Assembly: GCF_900167055.1 (NCBI RefSeq)
Contig: NZ_FUXP01000004.1
Span: 124,001-188,000, forward strand
Direction of reading: 5' to 3'
DNA length: 64,000 nt
Source of the DNA: Lysobacter spongiicola DSM 21749
GTDB lineage: Bacteria > Pseudomonadota > Gammaproteobacteria > Xanthomonadales > Xanthomonadaceae
In this document: one piece after another, positions 35,921 to 44,078 of the stretch
How the letters are laid out: every line of letters begins with the position of its first letter
Numbering within the stretch: position 1 is the stretch's first letter
The notes under the pieces: generated by a model
Seen by the model: the letters and a program-made list of their open reading frames with translations, nothing else
The model's database searches: none
Told to the model about the DNA's origin: nothing
Program-made: the position numbers and the translations under genes

Positions 35921-38812
35921 ATGTCCGTTTCCTTCCAGAAGGGCGCCCTCGCCCTCGCACTGTCCACCGCACTGGGCATGGCCGCGTTCGCGCCGGCCCC
36001 CGCGATGGCCCAGGCCGCGTCCGCCGAGGCCGGCGTCGACATCCCGTATGAAGAGTTCACCCTGCCCAACGGGCTGCGGGTGATCGTGCACACCGACCGC
36101 AAGGCGCCGATCGTCGCGGTCAATGTCTGGTACCACGTCGGCAGCAAGGACGAGCCGCGCGGCCGCACCGGCTTCGCCCACCTGTTCGAGCACCTGATGT
36201 TCAACGGCTCGGAGAACAACCCCGGCGAGTACTTCGCCCCGTTCGAGCTGGTCGGCGCCACCGACATGAACGGCACCACCAACACCGACCGCACCAACTA
36301 CTTCCAGAACGTGCCGACCACCGCGCTGGACACCGCCTTGTGGATGGAGTCCGACCGCATGGGCCACATGCTCGGCGCGATCGACCAGGCCACCCTGGAC
36401 GAGCAGCGCGGCGTGGTGCAGAACGAGAAGCGCCAGGGCGAGAACCAGCCCTACGGCCAGGTCTGGACCAAGCTCAACCAGGCGCTGTACCCGGAGGGGC
36501 ATCCCTACCACCACAGCGTGATCGGCTCGATGGCCGACCTCAACGCCGCCTCGCTGGAGGACGTCAAGAACTGGTTCCGCGCCTGGTACGGCCCCAATAA
36601 CGCCGTGCTGGTGCTGGCCGGTGACATCGACGTGGAAACCGCGAAGCAGAAGGTCGCCAAGTACTTCGGCCATATCCCGGCCGGCCCGGACATGGCGCAG
36701 CCCGAAGTCGACGTCGCCGTGCGCCCGGCCGACACTCGCGAAACCATGGAAGACCGCGTGCCGCAGCCGCGCGTCTATCGCGTCTGGAACGTGCCCGAGA
36801 GCAGCACCGCAGACACCGACCGCCTGCAGGTGCTGGGCCACGTGCTGGGCGGCAGCGATACCTCGCGGCTGGAGAAGCGCCTCGTGCACGGCGAGAAGCT
36901 GGTCGACAGCGTCAGCGCCGGCGTGAGCGAGTCGCAGCTGGGTTCCAACTTCCTGGTGGTCGCCACCATCAAGGAAGGCGTCGAGCCCGAGCGCGTCGAG
37001 AAGATCATCGATGAGGAGCTGGCCAGACTGCTGGCCGAAGGCCCCACCGCCGAGGAGGTCGCCCAGGCCAAGACCATGGTGCGCGCCGGCTTCATCCGCG
37101 GCGTCGAGCGCATCGGCGGTTTCGGCGGCAAGGCCGACGTGCTGGCCAGCTGCGAGATCTTCACCGGCGACCCGGGCTGCTTCCGCGAGTCGCTGGACAC
37201 CATCGCATCGGTCACCCCGGACCAGTTGCAGGCCGTCGGCCGCAAGTGGCTGGGCGATGGCGACCACACCCTGGTGGTTCTGCCGGGCGAGCGCACTGCG
37301 CTGCCGGAGGAGCCGGCAGTAGATCCGACCCCGCTGCCGCTGCCGGAGGCCAACCCGAAGTACACCACCACCGAGTCCACCGTGGACCGCAGCACCGGCG
37401 TGCCGCTGCCCGATGAATTCCCGGAGCTGAAGTTCCCGGAGCTGCAGCGCGCCGCGCTTTCCAACGGGACCGAGGTGGTGCTGGCAGAGCGCCACGCCGT
37501 ACCGGTGGTGCAGCTCCGCTTACTGCTGGATGGCGGTTTCAAGGCCGATGTCGGCGGCAAGCTGGGCACCTCCAGCTTCGCCATGGGCATGCTCGATGAA
37601 GGCGCCGGCCAGTACGACGCCCTCGGCTTCGCCGCCCGCGCCGAATCGTTGGGCGCCAGCCTCGGTGCCGGTGCCTCGCTGGACGGTGGCAGTGCCTCGC
37701 TGTCGGCGCTGAAGGAGAACCTGGATCCGTCGCTGGCGCTGTTCGCCGACATGCTGCGCGAGCCGCGCTTCGAGCAGGACGAAATCGAGCGCGTGAAGGC
37801 GACCTGGATCGCCGGCATCAAGCAGGAGAAGGCGCGCCCGAACTCCTCCGCGCTGCGCGTGTTGCCGCCGCTGCTGTATGGCGAAGGCCACCCGTACGCG
37901 ATTCCGTTCAGCGGCTCGGGCACGGAAGATTCCATCCAGTCGCTGCAGCGCGATGAGCTGCTGGCCTACCACCAGGCCTGGGTGCGCCCGGAGAACGCCA
38001 CCCTGGTGGTGGTCGGCGACACCACGATGGACGAGATCCTGCCGCTGCTGGAGAAGCACCTGGGCGACTGGAAGGGAGAGGGCGAGCCGCGTACCGGCAT
38101 CGCGGTGCCGAAGGTGGCGGCCGCGGACGATTCGCGCGTCTACCTGATCGACCAGCCCGGCGCCGTGCAGGCCAACATCTTCCTCGGCCAACTGGTGCCG
38201 CCGACCGGCTCGCCGGACGAGACCGAGTTCGAGTTCGCCAACACCGTGCTCGGCGGCCAGTTCAGCTCGCGCCTCAACATGAACCTGCGCGAGGACAAGC
38301 ACTGGGCCTACGGCTCCTACAGCTTCGCCAGCGATGCCAAGGGCGAGCGCCCGTGGCTGGCCTTCGCCCCGGTGCAGATCGACAAGACCGCCGAATCGAT
38401 GGCCGAGCTGCAGCGCGAGGTCTCGGAATACGCCACGGGCAAGGCGCCGCCGACCGCGGAAGAGATCGAGAAGGTGAAGTCCACCGAGATCCGCAGCCTG
38501 CCCGGCGCCTACGAGACCAGCAGCGCGGTGATGGGCACCATCGCCGGGATGGTGCGCTATGACCGCCCGGACAGCTACGTGTTCGACCGCAAGGCCGAGA
38601 TCGAGGCGTTGACCCCGGCGCAGGTGGCCGAGGCGGCCGCCGCGATCAACCCCGACGCCCTGACCTGGGTGGTGGTGGGTGACCTGGGCCAGATCGAGGT
38701 GCCGGTGCGCGCGCTGGACTTCGGACCGGTGCAGGTGCTCGACGCCGACGGTAAGCCGGTGGCGGAGGCCGCCGCCGAGGCCGGGGCCACGGAAGCGGCC
38801 GGCGCGCAGTAG
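35921..38812 (+). CDS. M16-family zinc metallopeptidase, two-domain pitrilysin type
   Basis: A 963-residue periplasmic protease. A signal peptide ends PAMAQA. The N-terminal half has the inverted zinc motif HLFEH at residues 87-91 (HxxEH) and the distal Glu region TLDEQRGVVQNEKRQ. The second half repeats the M16 fold without a zinc motif (VVLAERHAVPVVQLRLLLDGG, and the R/Y-type loop LNMNLREDKHWAYGSYS), as in many fused pairs. The ATG at 35921 follows AAGGAG at seven bases. Substrates are unknown; the family clears small peptides and signal sequences. Confidence 0.94.
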   Translation: MSVSFQKGALALALSTALGMAAFAPAPAMAQAASAEAGVDIPYEEFTLPNGLRVIVHTDRKAPIVAVNVWYHVGSKDEPRGRTGFAHLFEHLMFNGSENNPGEYFAPFELVGATDMNGTTNTDRTNYFQNVPTTALDTALWMESDRMGHMLGAIDQATLDEQRGVVQNEKRQGENQPYGQVWTKLNQALYPEGHPYHHSVIGSMADLNAASLEDVKNWFRAWYGPNNAVLVLAGDIDVETAKQKVAKYFGHIPAGPDMAQPEVDVAVRPADTRETMEDRVPQPRVYRVWNVPESSTADTDRLQVLGHVLGGSDTSRLEKRLVHGEKLVDSVSAGVSESQLGSNFLVVATIKEGVEPERVEKIIDEELARLLAEGPTAEEVAQAKTMVRAGFIRGVERIGGFGGKADVLASCEIFTGDPGCFRESLDTIASVTPDQLQAVGRKWLGDGDHTLVVLPGERTALPEEPAVDPTPLPLPEANPKYTTTESTVDRSTGVPLPDEFPELKFPELQRAALSNGTEVVLAERHAVPVVQLRLLLDGGFKADVGGKLGTSSFAMGMLDEGAGQYDALGFAARAESLGASLGAGASLDGGSASLSALKENLDPSLALFADMLREPRFEQDEIERVKATWIAGIKQEKARPNSSALRVLPPLLYGEGHPYAIPFSGSGTEDSIQSLQRDELLAYHQAWVRPENATLVVVGDTTMDEILPLLEKHLGDWKGEGEPRTGIAVPKVAAADDSRVYLIDQPGAVQANIFLGQLVPPTGSPDETEFEFANTVLGGQFSSRLNMNLREDKHWAYGSYSFASDAKGERPWLAFAPVQIDKTAESMAELQREVSEYATGKAPPTAEEIEKVKSTEIRSLPGAYETSSAVMGTIAGMVRYDRPDSYVFDRKAEIEALTPAQVAEAAAAINPDALTWVVVGDLGQIEVPVRALDFGPVQVLDADGKPVAEAAAEAGATEAAGAQ

Positions 38813-38946
38813 CCGCCTGCCGCACCGGATGGGCGCCTTCGAAGGGAGGGCGCCCGCCGGTTCCGGGTCAGTCGGGGTTCACCGTGGGCCGCGCAAAACA
38901 CCCGTGCCACGCCCACAATCACGACATCCGATATCTGGGAATGCCC

Positions 38947-39345
38947 ATGCCACGTTCCATCCTCACCACCGGCCTCGCACTGGCCGCGCTCACGCTCGTC
39001 TCCGGCTGCACCTGGGTGCACATGGCGCCCGGCGCCAGCGCGGTGCGGGTGATGCCCGCCGGCGAGCCGCCCACCAACTGCACCCGCCGCGGCGAGATCG
39101 CGGTGTCGGTGAAAGACAGCGTCGCCTTCTATGAGCGCAACGAACTGCGCGTGCGCGAAGAGCTGGAGACCCTGGCCCGCAACGAGGCCCCCGGGCTGGA
39201 GGCGGACGTGATCCAGCCACTGGGTTCGCCGCTGTCGGGCGAGCAGCGCTTCGGCGCCTGGCACTGCGGCGGCGCCACGCCGGTGGCCGGACAGGCCCCG
39301 GAAGCCCAGCGGGACAGCGCCCGCACCTACCCCGTCGGAGGCTGA
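38947..39345 (+). CDS. DUF4156-like lipoprotein
   Basis: A 132-residue predicted lipoprotein. The signal MPRSILTTGLALAALTLVSGC has lipobox VSGC. The mature part has the DUF4156 pattern: VRVMPAGEPPTNCTRRGEI and the C-terminal GAWHC, with two Cys that may pair. The ATG at 38947 is chosen over 38941 because TGGGA directly abuts the first ATG but is six bases from the second. The role is unknown. Confidence 0.8.
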   Translation: MPRSILTTGLALAALTLVSGCTWVHMAPGASAVRVMPAGEPPTNCTRRGEIAVSVKDSVAFYERNELRVREELETLARNEAPGLEADVIQPLGSPLSGEQRFGAWHCGGATPVAGQAPEAQRDSARTYPVGG

Positions 39346-39429
39346 CTCCCTCAGCTGGCTGAACCGTTCCGGGAGCAGGGGGGGCAAAAAAGCGTTAATC
39401 TGTCGTGATCTTTGCCCCGGTTGCTGCCC

Positions 39430-40446
39430 ATGTTGTTCCAACACGTCGCCATCGCTGGCCTGGCCCACATCGACGCCCCGCGTCGGCTCGGGACAGACGA
39501 GATCAATGCCCGGCTCCAGCCCACGCTGGACCGGCTGGGCATCCGCGTGGACGTGCTCGGCGACATCGCCGGCATCCATGCGCGCCGCCTGTGGGACGGC
39601 GACATGCAGGCCTCCGACGCCGCCACCCTGGCCGCGGTGAAAGCCCTGGCCGACGCCGGCATCGAGCCCGAGCGCATCGGCCTGCTGGTCAACACCTCCG
39701 TCAGCCGCGACTACCTGGAGCCGTCCACCGCCTCCATCGTCAGCGGCAACCTCGGCCTGCCCGACACCTGCCAGAACTTCGACGTCGCCAACGCCTGCCT
39801 GGCCTTCATCAACGGCATGGACATCGCCAGCCGCATGATCGAGCGCGGCGAGATCGACTACGCCCTGGTGGTGGACGGCGAAACCGCCGACCTCGCCTAC
39901 GAGAAGACCATCGAGCGCATGACCCGCGCCGACTCCACCGAAGAAGACTTCCGCAACGAGCTGGCGACCCTGACCCTGGGCTCCGGCGCCGCCGCCATGG
40001 TGATGGCGCGCGCCGAGCTGGTGCCCGGCGCTCCGCGCTACAAGGGCGGCGTGACCCGCGCGGCCACCGAGTGGAACAAGCTGTGCCGCGGCAACCTGGA
40101 CGGCATGGTCACCGATACCCGCATGCTGCTGACCGAAGGCATCAAGCTGGCCCAGAAGACCTTCCTGGTCGCCAAGCAGAAGCTGGGCTGGGTGGCCGAG
40201 GAGCTGGACGAGTTCGTCATCCACCAGGTCAGCAAGGTCCACACCGCCGCCTTCACCAAGGCGATGGGCATCGACCCCAAGAAGGTACTGACCATCTTCA
40301 ACGAGCACGGCAACATCGGCCCGGCCTCGGTGCCGATCGTGCTGAGCAAGTTGCGCGAGATGGGCCGCCTGAAGAAGGGCGACCGCGTGGCGCTGCTGGG
40401 GATCGGCTCGGGGTTGAACTGCTCAATGGCCGAGGTGGTCTGGTAG
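39430..40446 (+). CDS. oleA: OleA, head-to-head condensing enzyme of olefin biosynthesis
   Basis: A 338-residue thiolase-fold enzyme matching my memory of Xanthomonas OleA in length and most segments (FQHVAIAGLAHIDAP, AGIHARRLWD, TSVSRDYLEPSTASIVSGNLG with the catalytic Glu, FDVANACLAFINGMD with the active Cys, and GEHGNIGPASVPIV-like NEHGNIGPASV with His/Asn). It joins two fatty acyl-CoA chains into a 2-alkyl-3-ketoacid, the first step to long-chain olefins. The partner genes oleB, oleC and oleD are not in the window. The ATG at 39430 reproduces the known N-terminus. An 8-bp dyad (GGGGCAAA/TTTGCCCC, 39381-39418) lies upstream. Confidence 0.96.
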   Translation: MLFQHVAIAGLAHIDAPRRLGTDEINARLQPTLDRLGIRVDVLGDIAGIHARRLWDGDMQASDAATLAAVKALADAGIEPERIGLLVNTSVSRDYLEPSTASIVSGNLGLPDTCQNFDVANACLAFINGMDIASRMIERGEIDYALVVDGETADLAYEKTIERMTRADSTEEDFRNELATLTLGSGAAAMVMARAELVPGAPRYKGGVTRAATEWNKLCRGNLDGMVTDTRMLLTEGIKLAQKTFLVAKQKLGWVAEELDEFVIHQVSKVHTAAFTKAMGIDPKKVLTIFNEHGNIGPASVPIVLSKLREMGRLKKGDRVALLGIGSGLNCSMAEVVW

Positions 40447-40458
40447 CACGCTGAAGCT

Positions 40459-41313
40459 TCAGCCGGCTGGACAGGCGGGATCCCGCCCCGCGTAGACCGC
40501 ACAGATCTCCTGGCGGCAGGCCAGTCCCTTGGCGGTGTTCGCGGGTGGGCACTCGCGCAGGTTCGACTGGATCTGCTGTGACCTCCTCCGGGTCGGACGG
40601 GACTGCCCGCCCACCGCCGCACTGCCGCCTGCGGCGTTTTCTTCCGCAGCCATGTCCTGAAGCAGCACGTCGAGCGGCGAGACCTCCCGCTCGGCTGGCG
40701 GCGACTGGATGTTGGCCAGCAGGGCGGCCAGTAACCTCGATTCCGACTCCACTCCCGCGCTAGACGCCGGTTTTGCCGCCCGCGGACGGCGGGCCGCCGT
40801 TGCCGGGGCAGGGCGCGCGCCCGATACGAACGGATTGTTGCCCTGGGCGCCCGGGTCCGGCTGCGCTTCCAGGGACGCGCTTGAAGCCGCCGATGCTTCT
40901 GTCGCTTTGGCAGCCGTTGCCCCCGGCTGGTCGGCGGGCGCGTCAGGATCCTGCTGGATCGCCAGCGCCGGATGTCCGATTGCTTCATCGACGATCATCG
41001 CCGAGTGGTCCAGCCGGGCCGAAGCGTCGGTGCGTTCCGCGCCTGCCTTTTCGGACACTGACCATGACTCGACGGCGGCGCCATCGGAACCGGTTCGGGA
41101 CAGCAGTAGCACCACCATCCCCGACAGTGCCAGCAAGCCGAGCGCCGGCAGCAGCATCCTTGCCCGCCCTTTGCCCGGTGTGGCGACGCCGGGCCCGGGC
41201 CGGCCATCCATGTCTGCTAGGATCCGCCCGGTCGGCGGAGGAGGAGGTGCGCTGTGCTCTGGGCCGCCCGCCAGCAGGCTGGGGCGGCGCGGTTTGGCAT
41301 CTTGCCGATCCAC
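40459..41313 (-). CDS. Single-pass membrane protein of unknown function at the edge of the T6SS block
   Basis: A 284-residue protein starting at GTG 41313, which has AAGGAG five bases upstream. A basic, Pro-rich cytoplasmic part of about 55 residues is followed by one transmembrane helix (MLLPALGLLALSGMVVLLL) and a low-complexity Ala/Pro/Ser/Gln stretch. The C-terminus is Cys-rich (LRECPPANTAKGLACRQEICAVYAGRDPACPAG in total, four or more Cys; read as separate short segments) and may be disulfide-bonded in the periplasm. It diverges from the peptidase gene with a 147-bp shared promoter region. Whether it belongs to the secretion system is unknown. Confidence 0.7.
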   Translation of the reverse strand: MDRQDAKPRRPSLLAGGPEHSAPPPPPTGRILADMDGRPGPGVATPGKGRARMLLPALGLLALSGMVVLLLSRTGSDGAAVESWSVSEKAGAERTDASARLDHSAMIVDEAIGHPALAIQQDPDAPADQPGATAAKATEASAASSASLEAQPDPGAQGNNPFVSGARPAPATAARRPRAAKPASSAGVESESRLLAALLANIQSPPAEREVSPLDVLLQDMAAEENAAGGSAAVGGQSRPTRRRSQQIQSNLRECPPANTAKGLACRQEICAVYAGRDPACPAG

Positions 41314-41342
41314 TTGGACTCCTTTCCGGGCCGTGGGATCCG

Positions 41343-41354
41343 GCCGGTACCGGC
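41343..41354. promoter_or_regulatory. 12-bp palindrome in the divergent T6SS-edge promoter region
   Basis: GCCGGTACCGGC is perfectly palindromic and shares its half-sites with the dyad at 42484-42508. The same 12-mer also occurs inside the tssM coding sequence (47795-47806), so chance in GC-rich DNA cannot be excluded. Confidence 0.3.
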
Positions 41355-41460
41355 GCGGTAGCACGCCGGTTGCGCCCGCATTCTGGGGTGGGTCAGGAGG
41401 TGCGTCAATCGCGCACGGGTCGTGCGCGCCGGCAACAGGCAAACACCAGGAAGGTGATCG

Positions 41461-42324
41461 ATGGCGCTATGGATGGCGGGGTTCTTCTTGTTCTTCACTG
41501 CGTTCGCGTGGCTGGGACTGTTCCCCGCTGCCCGCGAGGGAGCACTCAACGGCGCCGGCCGGGTCGTCGAGCGGCTGGCATCGCGCCTGGGGCACTGGAT
41601 CACCAGCGGCGTCCACATGGTGCGCAGGCCTGTGCAGTGGCTGTCTGGTATGCACGAGGGCGCGATCGAAGTGATTCGACGCCATCGCTCGCTGGCGATG
41701 CTGACACTGGTCCTGTTGTCGGTGCCGCCAGCCGTCGTGGTGGTGACGCAGCGTTCGGTCGAAGGAGTTCCTTCCACACAACTGGTGTCGGGCTGGGCGC
41801 CTGACGCGCACGTACTCGGGCTGTTGCGCGGCGAACAGCTCGCGCCGCCCCCCGAATTGCCGCCCGATGTGTTCACTTCCGCCGATGCGCGACGTGTCGC
41901 GCCTGGCATCGCCACCGCGGACCGAAAATGGGAGCGGCTGGACCCGGACTTCAAGCAACGCCTGCTCACCGTGTTCCGGGTCATGCGCGAGCGGCATGGT
42001 TACGAGATGGCGCTGGTCGAGGGCTACCGGAGTCCGGAACGGCAGGCGCGGCTTGCCGCGCGCGGGGCCCACGTGACCCTCGCCGGCGCCGGCCGCAGCT
42101 GGCACCAGTACGGGCTGGCGGCGGATGCCGCTCCGTTGCGCTCGGGTGCGCTGCAATGGGACATGCAGGACCCGTGGACCCGCCGGGGCTACCAGCTGTA
42201 CGGCGAGGTGGCGCGTGAGGCGGGACTGGTGTGGGGGGGAGGCTGGACCCGCATCAAGGACTACGGCCATGTCGAATTGCGGCGACAAGGCGTGCGTGCC
42301 GCTGCCGGACAGGCGCCGGGGTGA
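41461..42324 (+). CDS. Membrane-anchored M15-family peptidoglycan peptidase (TagX-like candidate)
   Basis: A 287-residue protein with two N-terminal membrane segments (ALWMAGFFLFFTAFAWLGLF; SLAMLTLVLLSVPPAVVVV) and a C-terminal M15 peptidase domain. The zinc site is SWHQYGLAADAA (His 215, Asp 222) with the third ligand in KDYGHVEL (His 270); LVEGYRSPERQ is the usual M15C opening. Such enzymes cut L-Ala-D-Glu or D-Ala links in cell wall. Acinetobacter T6SS uses a membrane M15 enzyme, TagX, to open the wall for the apparatus; this gene heads a TssM-ClpV-VgrG run, suggesting the same job. AGGAAGG precedes the ATG. Confidence 0.85.
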   Translation: MALWMAGFFLFFTAFAWLGLFPAAREGALNGAGRVVERLASRLGHWITSGVHMVRRPVQWLSGMHEGAIEVIRRHRSLAMLTLVLLSVPPAVVVVTQRSVEGVPSTQLVSGWAPDAHVLGLLRGEQLAPPPELPPDVFTSADARRVAPGIATADRKWERLDPDFKQRLLTVFRVMRERHGYEMALVEGYRSPERQARLAARGAHVTLAGAGRSWHQYGLAADAAPLRSGALQWDMQDPWTRRGYQLYGEVAREAGLVWGGGWTRIKDYGHVELRRQGVRAAAGQAPG

Positions 42325-42483
42325 CCGTGCCGGCGACTCCTGCTATCTTCGCGCCCGGCACAGGACGCCACGTCGCCCGAGAGGGGCGAGCCAGGGAGCA
42401 CGGCATGTCTGATCGATCCAACAGACCGATGAGCGACTGCGCGCGGAGCCCCGGCGACACGGGTTGGTGATCCTGCGATGGCC

Positions 42484-42508
42484 ATGCCGGTACGGGATGT
42501 ACCGGCAT
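42484..42508. promoter_or_regulatory. Inverted repeat (possible operator) before the T6SS operon
   Basis: ATGCCGGTAC at 42484-42493 and GTACCGGCAT at 42499-42508 are perfect 10-bp arms around GGGAT. It lies 55 bases before the next start, in a 238-bp gap that otherwise shows only a weak 21-codon frame at 42405. It could bind a dimeric regulator or form an RNA hairpin. Confidence 0.5.
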
Positions 42509-42562
42509 TCGGGGATGTAGCGAGCGATACGGAGCGTCAGGCATGGATGCAGGTGAAGGGTC

Positions 42563-44059
42563 ATGAAGGCAGCGGGCGCGCTGCGCGCCACCGCGTGGGT
42601 CGTGGGCGTGTTCGCCGTAGTCTGGCTGACGACCATCGTGGCCTGGCGTGCCCTGGGTAGCGACCCGACGGCCATGCACCTGGTCGGGTTCCTGCTCGTG
42701 CTGCCGCTTGCCGTTCTGTCGGGCATCTGGCTGTTGCGACGGCGTGGTCGCGGGCCGCAGGCCGTCGCCGCCACCGGCCCCGGTGTGCCTGTCGACGTCC
42801 CCGCTGTACCGTCGCCGCTCAGCCCGTTGCGCCTGTGTGCCAGCGCGCTCTGGCTGCGGGCCGGGTCTTCACCGGCCGAAGTCGCCAATGCCCTTGTGCG
42901 GCCCGAGCGTCCGCCCCTGCACGGGCACCTGCGTGACCAGGCCGGCTTGCCGGTGTTCGCCGCCGCGGTCGATGGCGTCGACCCCGAATCCATGCGCAGC
43001 GTATTGAAGGCCGTGGTGGCGGAGGATGCCGACCGCTGCTTCGACGAGGAGCGCTTGAGGGCGATGGTCCTGCTCGACCCGGTGGCTGAAGACCTCCTGT
43101 TCGCAGCGGCGGCCACGCTGGCCCCCGCGGCCGCAAATGATCCAGGGCCCGGGGCGGATCGCATGCGGATGCAGACCACGATGCACCATTCACGATCATC
43201 CCGGGCCGCGCCGCACGTGTTGGACGCCCCCACGCTGCGGGTGCGGCTGCTGGTAGCCCATGACTGGCCGGGCGCCGCACGTGACGTCGCCGCTGCCTGG
43301 CTGATGGCAAAAGCCACTGCGGTGGGTTTGGCCGCAGGCAGTTTCACCGTGGAGGTTTCCTCGGCCGAAGGCGCCTTCGACGCCTGGACGCTGATGGCCC
43401 GCCTCATGGACCCGCAGGAACAGGCGGCGCCCGGTGAGCACCACCTCGTGCTCGCCACCCATTCGGCGATAGGAGCCGGCGCCATCGCCAGGCTGGATGG
43501 CCAACGGGAGCTCCTGGTCAGCGGCCATCCCGAAGGCCGGATTCCGGGTGAGGGCGCGGCTGGCGTACTGCTCACGGAACAGCAAGCAATGAACCACGCG
43601 CCGGTGGACGCGATGCCCATCCAATTGTCGGGATTGCGGCAAGGCCCGGCAGGGCAGGGGCGCGGTGCGGGCCGGCTGCTCGGGGAACTGCTGGTGGATG
43701 CAATGGCGGCGGCGGGCACGACCACCGAAGCGATCCGGTTGGTGCTGACCGACGCGGACCATCGCCCGAGCCGGGCGATTGAAGTTGCCGGGGCGATGAC
43801 GGCCGCACTGCCCGGACTGGACGCGCTCGAAGACTCGTTCCACCTCGGGGTTGTATGTGGCGACCTGGGCCCGGCGGGACCGCTGGCGCTGCTCGCCGTC
43901 GCGGCCTCGCGCGCCATCGACGACGGGCCGGTACTGGTGGCCAGTGTTGCCGACCCCCGGCGCCGGACCGTGCTGGCGGTATCGCCGGGTCCGGCCGCTG
44001 TCGACTCGATCAAACCCCTTCTTTCCGATGCCGCCGTCCCCGAGACGGCGGCTGCATGA
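42563..44059 (+). CDS. Membrane protein with degenerate ketosynthase-like domain, T6SS-linked
   Basis: A 498-residue protein. Two transmembrane helices (residues about 8-30 and 38-60) are followed by a domain that reads like a beta-ketoacyl synthase. VEVSSAEGAFDAWTLMARLM stands where the active-Cys helix belongs (Ser for Cys), GEGAAGVLL is the structural loop, LVLTDADHRPSRAIEVAGAM replaces the HGTxT His motif, and VVCGDLGPAGPLALLAVA replaces GHTLGAAG (Asp for His). All three catalytic residues appear lost. It sits 19 bases before tssM. The fold call is inference from motif order; function unknown. GAAGGG lies before the ATG. Confidence 0.75.
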   Translation: MKAAGALRATAWVVGVFAVVWLTTIVAWRALGSDPTAMHLVGFLLVLPLAVLSGIWLLRRRGRGPQAVAATGPGVPVDVPAVPSPLSPLRLCASALWLRAGSSPAEVANALVRPERPPLHGHLRDQAGLPVFAAAVDGVDPESMRSVLKAVVAEDADRCFDEERLRAMVLLDPVAEDLLFAAAATLAPAAANDPGPGADRMRMQTTMHHSRSSRAAPHVLDAPTLRVRLLVAHDWPGAARDVAAAWLMAKATAVGLAAGSFTVEVSSAEGAFDAWTLMARLMDPQEQAAPGEHHLVLATHSAIGAGAIARLDGQRELLVSGHPEGRIPGEGAAGVLLTEQQAMNHAPVDAMPIQLSGLRQGPAGQGRGAGRLLGELLVDAMAAAGTTTEAIRLVLTDADHRPSRAIEVAGAMTAALPGLDALEDSFHLGVVCGDLGPAGPLALLAVAASRAIDDGPVLVASVADPRRRTVLAVSPGPAAVDSIKPLLSDAAVPETAAA

Positions 44060-44078
44060 GCTTCATGGACGATCCGCG

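Noticed and set aside
40450..40463. 14-bp palindrome GCTGAAGCTTCAGC between oleA and the convergent gene
   Set aside because: No T-run on either side and it overlaps the other gene's end; too weak to call a terminator.
42405..42470. 21-residue frame (MSDRSNRPMSDCARSPGDTGW's first part) with AGGGAG upstream
   Set aside because: Could be a leader peptide, but it is too short and has no conserved feature to support it.
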